A stretch of 64,000 nucleotides of DNA from Cohnella baijiui (GTDB taxonomy: Bacteria; Bacillota; Bacilli; Paenibacillales; Paenibacillaceae). The notes beneath the pieces were generated by a model that was not told where the DNA came from, did no database searches, and saw only the letters and a list, made by a program, of their open reading frames with translations. Position 1 is the first letter of the stretch, and each line of letters opens with the position of its first letter. The DNA lies in assembly GCF_020731285.1 (NCBI RefSeq), contig NZ_JAJFOW010000011.1, positions 1 through 64,000 on the forward strand, written 5' to 3'. Below are positions 44,648 through 53,391 of the stretch, piece after piece. The position numbers and the translations under genes are program-made.

Positions 44648-44925
44648 CGACTTGCGATTCGCCAACCCGCACCCTGCCGAGAAAAGTTGCAAACCTGCAT
44701 CCTACCGAGAATAATTGCAAATCCGCATCCTGCCGTAAATAGTTGCAAATTTACATCCTTTTTCGCGCGATCTCGCCCAATTACGCCCTTTAGTTGCAAA
44801 AGTACAACTAATTTCATGAATTCTCGCGTTTTCGATCTTATTTCAGGAATTTAGTTGTACAAATGCAACTAAATCGCATTTAACGTCCTTACGATCCCAA
44901 AATGGAGGTACATATGCAACTAATA
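44648..44925. repeat. Degenerate repeat field, family C, between argG and argH
   Basis: TTGCAAA or near-matches occur around 44686, 44715, 44743 and 44794, with related dyads near 44854 and 44909. The first units are 28-29 bp apart (TTGCAAATCCGCATCC, TGCCGTAAATAG); the step 44743-44794 is 51 bp. Dyads AGTTG-N8-CAACT are at about 44792-44809 and 44852-44869. Older and more decayed than families A and B. The 44553-44647 stretch before it shows nothing else. Confidence 0.75.
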
Positions 44926-44967
44926 GCTCCCAAAGATAGGATCAAGCCGTCCGCCGTCCCAAACGGC

Positions 44968-45010
44968 AAAAATGGGAGCCCCGAAGGCGCGCGGCGCCCG
45001 CGGTGCTCCC
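44968..45010 (-). terminator. Terminator after argG
   Basis: On the minus strand GGGAGC pairs with GCTCCC around a GC-rich inner stem and is followed by ATTTTTG. The 150 bp between it and argG hold no gene. Confidence 0.72.
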
Positions 45011-45158
45011 TGCCGGCCTTGGCCGTTGGCGACGGTTCCAGTCCGCCGCGGCCTGGAGGGACGGAAACGAACCAGCGAACGGTGCCAAACGCTTGCCTCC
45101 CCGCCGCCGAATATCGACGGGGAAGCCGCGCCGGCCGCTCGCCGTCCTTCCGCCGCTT

Positions 45159-46400
45159 TTAGTTCAGGCCGGAAGCGCCGTTCACGCCGGACGATACCTT
45201 CAGACGCAGCGCGTTCAGGCGGATGAAGCCGGTGGCGTCCCCCTGGTCGTACGCTTGGGTCGGATCGGCCTCCATCGTCGCGATGTGCGGGTTGTACAGG
45301 CTGACCGGGCTCTTGAGGCCGGCGGCCATGATGTTGCCTTTGTACAGCTTCAGACGGACGGTGCCCATGACGTTTTTCTGCGACTCGGCCACGAGCGCCT
45401 GGATCGCCAGACGCTCCGGCGCGAACCAGAAGCCGTTGTACACGAGCGAGCTGTACTTGGAGATGAGCGAGTCGCGCAGGTGCATGACATCGCGGTCCAT
45501 CGTCAGCGACTCCATCTTGCGGTGCGCCGCGAACAGGATGCTGCCGCCCGGCGTCTCGTAGACGCCGCGGCTCTTCATGCCGACGAAGCGGTTCTCCACC
45601 ATGTCGACGCGGCCGATGCCGTGCTTGCCGCCAAGCTCGTTCAGCTTGTTCATGATGCCGAGCGGCGTGAGACGCTCTCCGTTAATGGCTACGCAATCGC
45701 CCGCTTCAAAGTCGAGCTCGACGTATTCGGGCGTGTCCGGCGCTTGTTCCGGCGAAACGCTCAGCACGTACATGTCCTGCACGTCCGGCGCGCTGGAGTC
45801 GAACCACGGATCCTCGAGCATGCCGCTCTCGAAGCTGATGTGCAGCAGGTTGCGGTCCATCGAGTAAGGCTTGGCGGCGGAGGCTTGAACGTTGATGCCG
45901 TGCTTCTCGGCGTAGGCGATCATCTCGGCGCGGCCCGGGAACGCGGCACGGAACGCCTCGTCGCGCCACGGCGCGATGACCTTAATGTCGGGCGCGAGCG
46001 CGGCCGCCGTCAGCTCGAAGCGGACCTGGTCGTTGCCTTTGCCGGTGGCGCCGTGCGCGATGGCGGTCGCGCCTTCGGCGCGGGCGATCTCGACCATGCG
46101 CTTGGCGATCAGCGGGCGCGCGATGGACGTGCCGAGCAGGTACTGGCCTTCATACAGCGCGCCGGCCTGGAACATCGGGAAGATAAAGTCCTTCGCGAAC
46201 TCGTCCTGCAGATCGTCGATGTACACTTTGGACGCGCCGGTCTTGATCGCCTTCTCCTCGAGGCCTTCGAGCTCCTCGCGCTGGCCGATGTCGGCCGTGA
46301 AGGTGATGATCTCGGCATCGTAGGTTTCCTTGAGCCACGTCAGGATGACGGACGTATCGAGGCCCCCGGAGTAGGCGAGCACGATTTTTTCTTTAGCCAT
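45159..46400 (-). CDS. argG: Argininosuccinate synthase
   Basis: Joins citrulline and aspartate with ATP. The 413-aa protein has the PP-loop [41 protein letters not shown] and [18 protein letters not shown]. Sixth gene of argCJBDFG, 33 bp after argF; a terminator follows at 44968-45010. Confidence 0.97.
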   Translation of the reverse strand: MAKEKIVLAYSGGLDTSVILTWLKETYDAEIITFTADIGQREELEGLEEKAIKTGASKVYIDDLQDEFAKDFIFPMFQAGALYEGQYLLGTSIARPLIAKRMVEIARAEGATAIAHGATGKGNDQVRFELTAAALAPDIKVIAPWRDEAFRAAFPGRAEMIAYAEKHGINVQASAAKPYSMDRNLLHISFESGMLEDPWFDSSAPDVQDMYVLSVSPEQAPDTPEYVELDFEAGDCVAINGERLTPLGIMNKLNELGGKHGIGRVDMVENRFVGMKSRGVYETPGGSILFAAHRKMESLTMDRDVMHLRDSLISKYSSLVYNGFWFAPERLAIQALVAESQKNVMGTVRLKLYKGNIMAAGLKSPVSLYNPHIATMEADPTQAYDQGDATGFIRLNALRLKVSSGVNGASGLN

Positions 46401-46433
46401 GGTAGGGATACCGCTCCTCTGTTCGAAAAATGG

Positions 46434-47393
46434 TTACATGATGGCGGCCATGATCGCTTTTTGCGCGTGCAGGCGATTCTCGGCCTCGTCGAAGACGACG
46501 GAATTCGGGCCGTCGATGACGCCCTCGGTCACTTCCTCGCCGCGATGGGCGGGCAGGCAGTGCATGAACAGGTAGTCGCTCTTGGCGTGTCCGGCGAGCG
46601 CTTCGTTCACTTGGTAGTCTTTGAAGGCACGCTCCCGCTCCTTCTGCTCTTCCTCGAAGCCCATGCTCGCCCAGACGTCGGTATAAATGACGTCCGCGCC
46701 TTCGACCGCCTCGCGGGCGTCGCGCAGGACGTCGACCTTGCCGCCGAATTCGCCGGCGAACTCGCGGGCGAGGCGCACCTGCTCGGCGTCCGGTTCATAG
46801 CCCTCGGGGGAAGCGCTCGCGAAATGCAGGCCGAGCTTGCTCGCGCCGATCATGAGGGAGTGCAGCATGTTGTTGCCGTCGCCGATGTAGGCGATCTTGA
46901 TCCCTTCCAGCTTGCCCTTCTTCTCCAGAATCGTCTGGTAATCGGCCAGCGCCTGGCACGGATGGGACTGGTCGGACAGGGCGTTGATGACCGGCACGGT
47001 CGCGGACCGGGCGAGCTCGACGACGTTGCGGTGGCCGAACGTCCGGATGATGATGCCGTCCAGGTAGCGGGACATCGTCTGCGCCGTGTCGCGGATCGTC
47101 TCGCCGCGCCCCATCTGAATGTCGTTTTTGCTGAGGAACAGCGCCTGGCCGCCCAGCTGATACATACCTACTTCAAAGGAAACCCGCGTGCGGGTGGACG
47201 ATTTCTCGAAAATCATGCCGAGCGACTTGCCCTTCAGGGGGTGGTAAATCTCGCCGGCCTTTTGCTTGCGCTTCAGCTCGATCGCCAGATCGAGCAGGTA
47301 GCGGATTTCATCGGGGTGGTAATCGACGAGACCGAGAAAATCCCGGCCCTTGAGCTGCAAAGCAAGTTCCTCCATGTTTGCGGTCGGTTGCAA
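46434..47393 (-). CDS. argF: Ornithine carbamoyltransferase
   Basis: Makes citrulline from ornithine and carbamoyl phosphate. The 319-aa protein has the carbamoyl-phosphate loop SSTRTRVSFEVG, HPCQALADYQT, the ornithine-loop region and HCLPAHRGEEVTEGVIDG. The start TTG at 47393 has GGAGG 7 nt before it; the ATG six codons later lacks a ribosome site. It follows argD by 18 bp. Confidence 0.96.
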   Translation of the reverse strand: MQPTANMEELALQLKGRDFLGLVDYHPDEIRYLLDLAIELKRKQKAGEIYHPLKGKSLGMIFEKSSTRTRVSFEVGMYQLGGQALFLSKNDIQMGRGETIRDTAQTMSRYLDGIIIRTFGHRNVVELARSATVPVINALSDQSHPCQALADYQTILEKKGKLEGIKIAYIGDGNNMLHSLMIGASKLGLHFASASPEGYEPDAEQVRLAREFAGEFGGKVDVLRDAREAVEGADVIYTDVWASMGFEEEQKERERAFKDYQVNEALAGHAKSDYLFMHCLPAHRGEEVTEGVIDGPNSVVFDEAENRLHAQKAIMAAIM

Positions 47394-47411
47394 GACAGTC
47401 CCTCCTACTCG

Positions 47412-48596
47412 TTAAGGCGCGACGGTCTTCGCCGCCGCCTGTTCGGTTAGTACGGCGGCAATGAGGCTCACCGCCCGGTCGATTTCTTCATGGGTGACGA
47501 GGAGGCTCGGCAGCAGGCGGATGACCGTCGGACCCGCCGTCACGACGAGCAGGCCGCGGCGATGCAGCTCTGCGACCTGGTCCGCCACGGGACCGGCGCA
47601 CTGGATACCGATCAATAGGCCTTTGCCGCGGATCTCAAGGACGTTCGGCAGATCGCCGAGCGCCTCTTGAAGCTTGCCGATCAGATAATCGCCGGCCTCG
47701 GCCGCACGGCCGGGCGCGTCCAGCTTCAGCATCGTCTCGATCGTGGCGGCGACCGCCGCTGCGGCGATCGGCGTGCCCCCGAACGTCGAGGCATGCGCGC
47801 CTGCGACGAAGGCGGGGACGAGCTTGGCCTTGCCCAGCATCGCGCCGACCGGGAAGCCGCTGCCGATGCCTTTGGCCAGCGTAAAGATGTCCGGCTCGAC
47901 GCCGTAGTGCTGGTGGGCGAACAGCTTGCCCGTGCGGCCCATGCCGGTCTGGATCTCGTCGAGGATGAGGAGCAGGCCGTGGCGGTCGCACAGCTCGCGC
48001 ACGCCGCGCAGGAATTCGGGATCGACCACGATAACGCCGCCCTCCGCCTGCACCAGCTCGAGCATGATCGCCGCGGTACGGTCGTTAATCGCCGCTTCGA
48101 GCGCCGGCAGATCGTGCAGCGGCACGTGCACGAAGCCTTCCGGCAGCGGGAGGAAGCCTTCCTTCACCTTGTCCTGGCCGGTCGCCGTCAGCGTCGCGAT
48201 CGTGCGGCCGTGGAACGACTGGTTGAAGGCGATCACTTCGTAGCGGCCGTTGCCGAGCACCTTCTGGTGGTAGCGGCGGGCCAGCTTGATGGCGGCCTCG
48301 TTCGCTTCGGCGCCGCTGTTGCAGAAGAAGACCGCATCGGCGCAGCTGTTGTCCGTGAGCAGCTTGGCCGCTTTCTCCTGGTTCGGGTTGCTGAACAGGT
48401 TGGACATGTGCCAAAGCTCGCCCAGCTGGGCAACGATCGCGTCCTTCACCTCGTCCGGCACATGGCCGAGACTGGTCACGGCCAGCCCGCCCATGAAGTC
48501 GAGATATTCCTTGCCCTGGTCATCCCATAGGCGGCTGCCTTTGCCCTTTACGAGCGTGATCGGATATCTCGCGTAAGTCGGGAACAAGCTGCTCAT
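47412..48596 (-). CDS. argD: Acetylornithine aminotransferase
   Basis: PLP enzyme turning N-acetylglutamate semialdehyde into N-acetylornithine. The 394-aa protein has NSGAEANEAAIKLAR, FNQSFHGRTIATL, LILDEIQTGMGRTG and the PLP Lys in FTLAKGIGSG. ATG at 48596 follows AAGGAG at 8 nt; a GTG three codons earlier is less well placed. The 170-bp gap to argB is the largest within the first six arg genes and carries a duplicated palindrome. Confidence 0.96.
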   Translation of the reverse strand: MSSLFPTYARYPITLVKGKGSRLWDDQGKEYLDFMGGLAVTSLGHVPDEVKDAIVAQLGELWHMSNLFSNPNQEKAAKLLTDNSCADAVFFCNSGAEANEAAIKLARRYHQKVLGNGRYEVIAFNQSFHGRTIATLTATGQDKVKEGFLPLPEGFVHVPLHDLPALEAAINDRTAAIMLELVQAEGGVIVVDPEFLRGVRELCDRHGLLLILDEIQTGMGRTGKLFAHQHYGVEPDIFTLAKGIGSGFPVGAMLGKAKLVPAFVAGAHASTFGGTPIAAAAVAATIETMLKLDAPGRAAEAGDYLIGKLQEALGDLPNVLEIRGKGLLIGIQCAGPVADQVAELHRRGLLVVTAGPTVIRLLPSLLVTHEEIDRAVSLIAAVLTEQAAAKTVAP

Positions 48597-48618
48597 TTTA
48601 CCCACTCCTTCTCCTCGG

Positions 48619-48744
48619 ATCCGCCGTCGGCGGGGTGATGCCTATTGCCGATTGCATGCTGCCTGCTGCTTTTCTGCCAAAATTGCCAGATGCCCTACGC
48701 AGGCAGGCGCTTCATGCGCTTATCCAGAAATCCGCCGTCGGCGG
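48619..48744. repeat. Duplicated 15-bp palindromic motif in the argB-argD gap
   Basis: ATCCGCCGTCGGCGG occurs at 48619-48633 and 48730-48744, each followed by a TGATGCCT/TGAATGCCT-like tail. CCGCCG and CGGCGG can pair within each copy. Pu-like mRNA hairpins in the operon are possible. Confidence 0.6.
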
Positions 48745-48768
48745 ATGAATGCCTGCTGTCCGGCAGAA

Positions 48769-49560
48769 TCAAGCGCGCAAAATGCGGGTGCCGATGCCGC
48801 CTTCGCGCACCGCCCGGCTCAGCACGCGGGGCGCGGAGCCGTCGACGATGAGCACTTCACGCACATCTCCGTGCAGGCAGGCCATCGCGGCGCGAACCTT
48901 GGGAATCATGCCGCCGTAGATTTCGCCGCTGGCGATCATCTCTTCGATATCCGCGAACGTCGCTTGAGGCAGCACGCGCTTCTCGCCTTCGATCGTCCGC
49001 ATGATGCCCGGAACGTCCGTTACGACGATCATCGTGTCGACGCCCAGATGCGAGGCGACGGCGCCCGCCGCAGTGTCGGCGTTGATATTGTAACGCTGGC
49101 CCGCCGCGTCGATGCCAATCGGGGCGATGACGGGCAGGTAGCCGAGCGCTACGACGCCTTCGATGAGCGCCGCGTTGACGCCGGTCACGTCGCCGACGAG
49201 GCCGACCTCGTTCGCATTCGCCACCGGCCGCGCCTCGATAAGCCGGCCGTCCGTGCCGGAGAGGCCGAGCGAGCGGGCGCCGTTTTGCTGCAGCTTGCGC
49301 ACGATTTCTTTGTTGATGCGGCCGGCGAGCACCATCTCCACGACGTCGAGCGTCGCTTCGTCGGTGACGCGCAGGCCGTTCAGGAACTTGCTCTCGATGC
49401 CGAGCTTGCCGAGCGTCTCGTTAATGGCGGGTCCGCCGCCGTGTACGATGACCGGCTGAACGCCGCTTTCCTGCAGTTCCTTCAGGTCTTGGAAAAAAGC
49501 GTCCGGCAGCGCCGCCAGCGTGCTGCCGCCGCATTTCATCACGAATCGGTTCGTCGCCAT
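48769..49560 (-). CDS. argB: Acetylglutamate kinase
   Basis: Phosphorylates N-acetylglutamate. The 263-aa protein is of the short family form, with VMKCGGSTL, IVHGGGPAIN, LGLSGTDGRLIEA, NINADTAAGAVA and GGMIPKV. GGAGG lies before the ATG at 49560. 12 bp after argJ. Confidence 0.97.
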   Translation of the reverse strand: MATNRFVMKCGGSTLAALPDAFFQDLKELQESGVQPVIVHGGGPAINETLGKLGIESKFLNGLRVTDEATLDVVEMVLAGRINKEIVRKLQQNGARSLGLSGTDGRLIEARPVANANEVGLVGDVTGVNAALIEGVVALGYLPVIAPIGIDAAGQRYNINADTAAGAVASHLGVDTMIVVTDVPGIMRTIEGEKRVLPQATFADIEEMIASGEIYGGMIPKVRAAMACLHGDVREVLIVDGSAPRVLSRAVREGGIGTRILRA

Positions 49561-49572
49561 GCCGCGATCCTC

Positions 49573-50799
49573 CTAGGTCCGGTACGCGGCGTTGATCCGC
49601 ACGTAGTCGTAGGTCAGGTCACAGCCCCAGGCGATCGCGCGACCGCCGCCCATATGAAGGTTCACGTCGATCGCGACGGTGTCGCCCTTCAGATAAGCGA
49701 GCGCCGCGTCCTCGTCGAACGGAATCGGCCGCGACTGCTCGAGCACGAGGATGTCGCCGAGGCGAACGTCGACCGTGTTCACGTTGACCGGCACGCCCGC
49801 GCGCCCGACGGCCGCGATGATGCGTCCCCAGTTCGCGTCCGCGCCGAACGCGGCGGACTTGACGAGGCTCGAGCCGATGATCGTCTTGGCGATCGCCTGG
49901 GCCGCTTCGTCGCTCTCCGCGCCCGCGACGGTCGTCTCGATCAGCTTGGTCGCGCCTTCGCCGTCGCGGGCGATCGCCTTGGCCAGCTCCTGGCACACGT
50001 AGCGCAGCCCTTCGGCAAAGGCATCCCATTCCGGATGGCTTCGCGTCAGCGGCCGGTTGCCCGCGAGCCCGCTCGCCATCGCGACGAGCATGTCGTTCGT
50101 GCTTGTGTCCCCGTCGACGGTGATCATGTTAAACGTCAGGTTCGTCACCTCGCGCAGCAGCGCCTGAAGCTCCTCGGAGCCGATCTCCGCGTCCGTCGTG
50201 ACGAAGCCGAGCATCGTCGCCATGTTCGGATGGATCATGCCCGATCCTTTGGCCGCGCCCGCGATCGTCACGGTCCGGCCGTCGACGTCGAACCGCACGC
50301 ATGCGGTCTTTTTCACCAGATCCGTCGTCAGAATCGCCTGGCAAAAGTCTTCGGCCCCCGCCGCGTCTCCCTTCAACCTAGCCGGCAGCTGCCCGATGCC
50401 CGCGGATACGCGGTCCATCTTCAGCAGCTCGCCGATGACACCCGTCGAAGCGACTGCCACCTGATGCTTCGGCACGCCGATCGCTTCGGCCAGCTCGGCG
50501 CGCATCGCGTGCGCGTCCCGTTCGCCCTGCTCGCCCGTGCAGGCGTTGGCGTTGCCGCTGTTCACGAGGACCGCCCGCAGCTTGCCCTCCTCGGCCAGGC
50601 TCTCGCGCGTCACCTGCAGCGGGGCCGCTTGGAACAAATTCGTCGTGTAGACCGCCGCCGCCGCCGCCGGCACCTCGCAAACGATCGCGCCGAGATCGTG
50701 GCGGTCCGTTTTTTTCAATCCGCAATGCAATCCGCCTGCCGTAAATCCCTTGGGCGTCGTCACGCCGCCTTCGGGCACGATGTCATACCGCTTCCCCAT
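49573..50799 (-). CDS. argJ: Glutamate N-acetyltransferase / amino-acid acetyltransferase (bifunctional ArgJ)
   Basis: Transfers the acetyl group from N-acetylornithine to glutamate, recycling it. The 408-aa proenzyme is cut at Ala-Thr in KGSGMIHPNMATMLGF, where Thr becomes the nucleophile. Also seen: GNANACTGEQG and DGDTSTND. Start ATG at 50799 (TTG two codons earlier is possible) with GGGGGA upstream. No argA is in the window, consistent with the bifunctional form known in Bacillota. Confidence 0.96.
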   Translation of the reverse strand: MGKRYDIVPEGGVTTPKGFTAGGLHCGLKKTDRHDLGAIVCEVPAAAAAVYTTNLFQAAPLQVTRESLAEEGKLRAVLVNSGNANACTGEQGERDAHAMRAELAEAIGVPKHQVAVASTGVIGELLKMDRVSAGIGQLPARLKGDAAGAEDFCQAILTTDLVKKTACVRFDVDGRTVTIAGAAKGSGMIHPNMATMLGFVTTDAEIGSEELQALLREVTNLTFNMITVDGDTSTNDMLVAMASGLAGNRPLTRSHPEWDAFAEGLRYVCQELAKAIARDGEGATKLIETTVAGAESDEAAQAIAKTIIGSSLVKSAAFGADANWGRIIAAVGRAGVPVNVNTVDVRLGDILVLEQSRPIPFDEDAALAYLKGDTVAIDVNLHMGGGRAIAWGCDLTYDYVRINAAYRT

Positions 50800-50856
50800 G
50801 GTCAATCCGTTCCCCCGTTTCGCCTGCCGCGTATAAATGCCGATAAATGCGTACGA

Positions 50857-51915
50857 TCAAGGATACACCGGGACGAATTCGAGACCCAGCGTCTCGTCCC
50901 AGCCCATCATCAAGTTCAGGTTTTGAATGGCCTGTCCGGAGGCGCCCTTCACGAGGTTGTCGATGACCGACACGATCGTGAGACGCTTCGTCCGCTCGTC
51001 GACGAGCACGCCGATGTCGCAGTAGTTCGAGCCGTACACTTCCTTGGTTGCCGGCCACGTGCCGGTCGGCCGGACGCGGACGAACTTGCGGCCTTCATAG
51101 AATTGGCGATACAGCTCCGCGAAGTCCGCCGTCGTGCGGCTCCGGTCCGCGAGCGAGGCGTACATCGTGCTCATGATGCCGCGCGTCATCGGAATCAGAT
51201 GTGTCGTGAACGATGCGGTCACCGGCCTGCCGGCCGCGCGGGAGAGCACCTGCTCGATCTCCGGCGTATGCTGGTGCTGGTGGATCTTGTACGCCTTCAG
51301 GTTCTCGTTCACTTCGGAGAAGTGCGAGCTCAGGCTCAATCCCCGGCCCGCGCCGGAGACGCCGGTCTTGGCGTCGACGATGATCGTGTCGGGATCGATC
51401 CAGCCGGCCTTCACGGCCGGATACAGGCCGAGCGTCGTCGCCGTCGGGAAGCACCCCGGGTTGGAGACGAAGTCCACGCCCGCCACCTCGTCGCCGAACA
51501 GCTCGCACATGCCGTACACGGCCCGGTCCAGTACGTCCTGCTCCGGTGCTTCTTTTTTATACCACTGGGTGTAGGTCTCTCTCGACTTCAGCCGGAAGTC
51601 GCCCGACAGGTCGATGATCTTCATCCCCGCCGCGAGAAAGTCGGCCGCCAGCTTCGTGCTGACGCCGTGCGGGGTGGCGAAGAAGACGACGTCGGCCTTG
51701 CCGGCGATGAGCGCGGGGTCGATCGCGTCGAGCGTGTCGGTGCGGATCTCCGTCAGATGCGGGTATCCCGCGGCAAAAGGCTCGCCGGCGCTCGACGAGG
51801 AGACGACCGACGTGACGGTCACGCGCGGGTGGGCGGCCAACAGACGAATGAGTTCGACGCCGCCGTAGCCGGTGGAACCGATAATGGCGGCGCGTACGAG
51901 GGAGGATGATGACAT
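50857..51915 (-). CDS. argC: N-acetyl-gamma-glutamyl-phosphate reductase
   Basis: NADPH-dependent reduction of acetylglutamyl phosphate. The 352-aa protein has the Rossmann motif IIGSTGYGGVELIRLL, catalytic Cys in NPGCFPTATTLGLYP and HQHQHTPEIEQ. ATG at 51915 follows GAGGAG at 9 nt; the extension to 51966 lacks such a site. First gene of the arginine cluster, with a 260-nt leader from the promoter at 52182-52210. Confidence 0.96.
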   Translation of the reverse strand: MSSSSLVRAAIIGSTGYGGVELIRLLAAHPRVTVTSVVSSSSAGEPFAAGYPHLTEIRTDTLDAIDPALIAGKADVVFFATPHGVSTKLAADFLAAGMKIIDLSGDFRLKSRETYTQWYKKEAPEQDVLDRAVYGMCELFGDEVAGVDFVSNPGCFPTATTLGLYPAVKAGWIDPDTIIVDAKTGVSGAGRGLSLSSHFSEVNENLKAYKIHQHQHTPEIEQVLSRAAGRPVTASFTTHLIPMTRGIMSTMYASLADRSRTTADFAELYRQFYEGRKFVRVRPTGTWPATKEVYGSNYCDIGVLVDERTKRLTIVSVIDNLVKGASGQAIQNLNLMMGWDETLGLEFVPVYP

Positions 51916-52045
51916 CGGAGACGCTCCTCTGCTAGAAAAATAGGCTGCGCCGCCCGCAGGCGGCACGTGTCCGGGTTCAGGCCCGAATGCGGTTCAAGTT
52001 CGCTGTTCCGGATCCAAGCCCGTTAATCGTAGGTGTCATATAAAG

Positions 52046-52064
52046 GATGAATAAGAACTCGAAC
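52046..52064. promoter_or_regulatory. ARG-box-like site for ArgR/AhrC
   Basis: GATGAATAAGAACTCGAAC fits the Bacillus ARG box (CATGAATAAAAATKCAAKT) at most positions. It lies in the leader, about 110 bp past the expected transcription start. A second partly similar AT-rich stretch, TTGAATAAATAATCATTC, overlaps the promoter -35 and spacer. The rest of the 51916-52181 leader shows no gene. Confidence 0.6.
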
Positions 52065-52181
52065 GAATATCGCGCCGTATCCGCAAACGCGGAAATGGCA
52101 AACCATCCCCATTGTACCGAATTCCGGCGGGGATGTCTAAAGCCGAATGGCAGATCGGTCCGCAGCTTCTCGATGTGAATC

Positions 52182-52210
52182 ATTATACATCCGAATGATT
52201 ATTTATTCAA
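52182..52210 (-). promoter_or_regulatory. Sigma-A promoter of the arginine operon
   Basis: TTGAAT (52205-52210), 17-bp spacer, TATAAT (52182-52187) on the minus strand. It overlaps the end of the yitT-type gene. Confidence 0.82.
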
Positions 52211-53128
52211 TGGATGATCATGAAATCCTTCTCCGAGCACTTCGGCCGCGCTGGTGATGATGACGAATGCGCCGGGGTCCGCTTCGCGGACGAGCGCCTT
52301 GAGCCGGGACACCTCGTTTTGCCCGACGACCGTTAGCAGCACCGGTCGCTGCTCGCCGGTATAGCCCCCTTCGCCCTGGAGCTTGGTCAAGCCGCGATCC
52401 AGATCGATCAGCACCGCCTGGCTTACCTTCTCCGGCTGGGACGTGACGATGAAGGCGGCTTTCGACGTCTGGAGGCCGGTCTGGACGACGTCGATCGTCT
52501 TGCTGGTGACGAACAGCCCGATCAGCGCGTACAGCGCGTTCTCCGGGGAGATGAGGATGCCGGCGGAAAGGATGACGAGTCCGTCGAGCGTCGCGACGGC
52601 AATGCCGAGCGTAAGACCCGTCAGGCGATGGATGATCTGGGCGGCGACGTCCAGCCCGCCGGTTGACGCCCGCCCGCGAAAGACGAGGCCGAGGCCGATC
52701 CCGACGCCCAGTCCGCCGTAGATGGCGGCGAGCAGTGGATTTTGCGTCGGCGGCGTCCAATGGGCGGTGAGCAGGACGAAGAGCGGCAGCACGACGGAGC
52801 CGACGGCGGTCTTCACGCCGAAGCGGCTGCCGAATACGAAGATGCCCGCGATAAAGAGCGGGATATTGAGCACCCATTGGGTGTAGGCTGGCGGGATGGC
52901 GAACAGCGCGTTCACGATGACGGAGATGCCGGACACGCCGCCGGAGGCGATCTTGTTCGGCAGGAGGAACATATTGAAGCTGAACGCGACGAGGAAGGCG
53001 CCTGCGATCAGCAGGAGGAGCGACGTCGTTTCCTGGAAGACGCGGGAGCGCGGCTTGCGCCGGCGTTTGTTGGGGCGCAGCTCTAGAGGCAGCTGTACGC
53101 CCCGGGGGAGGCTGGACGAATTGGACAT
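52199..53128 (-). CDS. YitT family (DUF161/DUF2179) membrane protein
   Basis: A 309-aa protein. A basic N terminus (PNKRRRKPRSR), then five to six membrane helices with the family pattern NMFLLPNKIASGGVSGISVI and FRGRASTGGLDVAAQIIH, and a C-terminal soluble DUF2179 domain (TKLQGEGGYTGEQRPVLLTV, EADPGAFVIITSAAEVLG). Function unknown. It sits directly after prfB, the position of yvjA in Bacillus. ATG at 53128 follows AAGGAAGT. Its 3' end carries the promoter of the arg operon. The 53129-53391 gap holds the prfB terminator. Confidence 0.9.
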   Translation of the reverse strand: MSNSSSLPRGVQLPLELRPNKRRRKPRSRVFQETTSLLLLIAGAFLVAFSFNMFLLPNKIASGGVSGISVIVNALFAIPPAYTQWVLNIPLFIAGIFVFGSRFGVKTAVGSVVLPLFVLLTAHWTPPTQNPLLAAIYGGLGVGIGLGLVFRGRASTGGLDVAAQIIHRLTGLTLGIAVATLDGLVILSAGILISPENALYALIGLFVTSKTIDVVQTGLQTSKAAFIVTSQPEKVSQAVLIDLDRGLTKLQGEGGYTGEQRPVLLTVVGQNEVSRLKALVREADPGAFVIITSAAEVLGEGFHDHPLNK

Positions 53129-53301
53129 GATGGCGACTTCCTTTCGGATACGCGGAATCTGGCAAGCAAAAACGGGTCCGCCAAGCGCACAAGGAAGGCG
53201 AACCCGTCGGGCGGCGGCGATGGCTGAACGCAACGAGGCCGCGTCAAAGCTGTGCGGAACGCAGTCGGCAGGATTCGAAATCGAATCGCGGCCGACCGCT
53301 C

Positions 53302-53335
53302 AAAAAAGTTCTTACACCTGGTAGTGTAAGAACTT
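53302..53335 (-). terminator. Terminator after prfB
   Basis: Perfect 12-bp arms AAGTTCTTACAC and GTGTAAGAACTT, then TTTTTT on the minus strand. Confidence 0.92.
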
Positions 53336-53391
53336 GTAGGAGAAGCTATGCAAATGCGGATCGACCGCAAGCGCGCATACGCCGGAGGCGT

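Noticed and set aside
44553..44720. N-terminal extension of argH
   Set aside because: It encodes repeat-field sequence, and the family start with a ribosome site is at 44552.
48652..51909. 1085-codon plus-strand open frame
   Set aside because: Runs antisense through argB, argJ and argC, which are all clearly coding on the minus strand.
51977..52183. 68-codon ORF in the arg operon leader
   Set aside because: Its ATG lies within the -10 box of the arg promoter, upstream of the expected transcription start, and it has no ribosome site.
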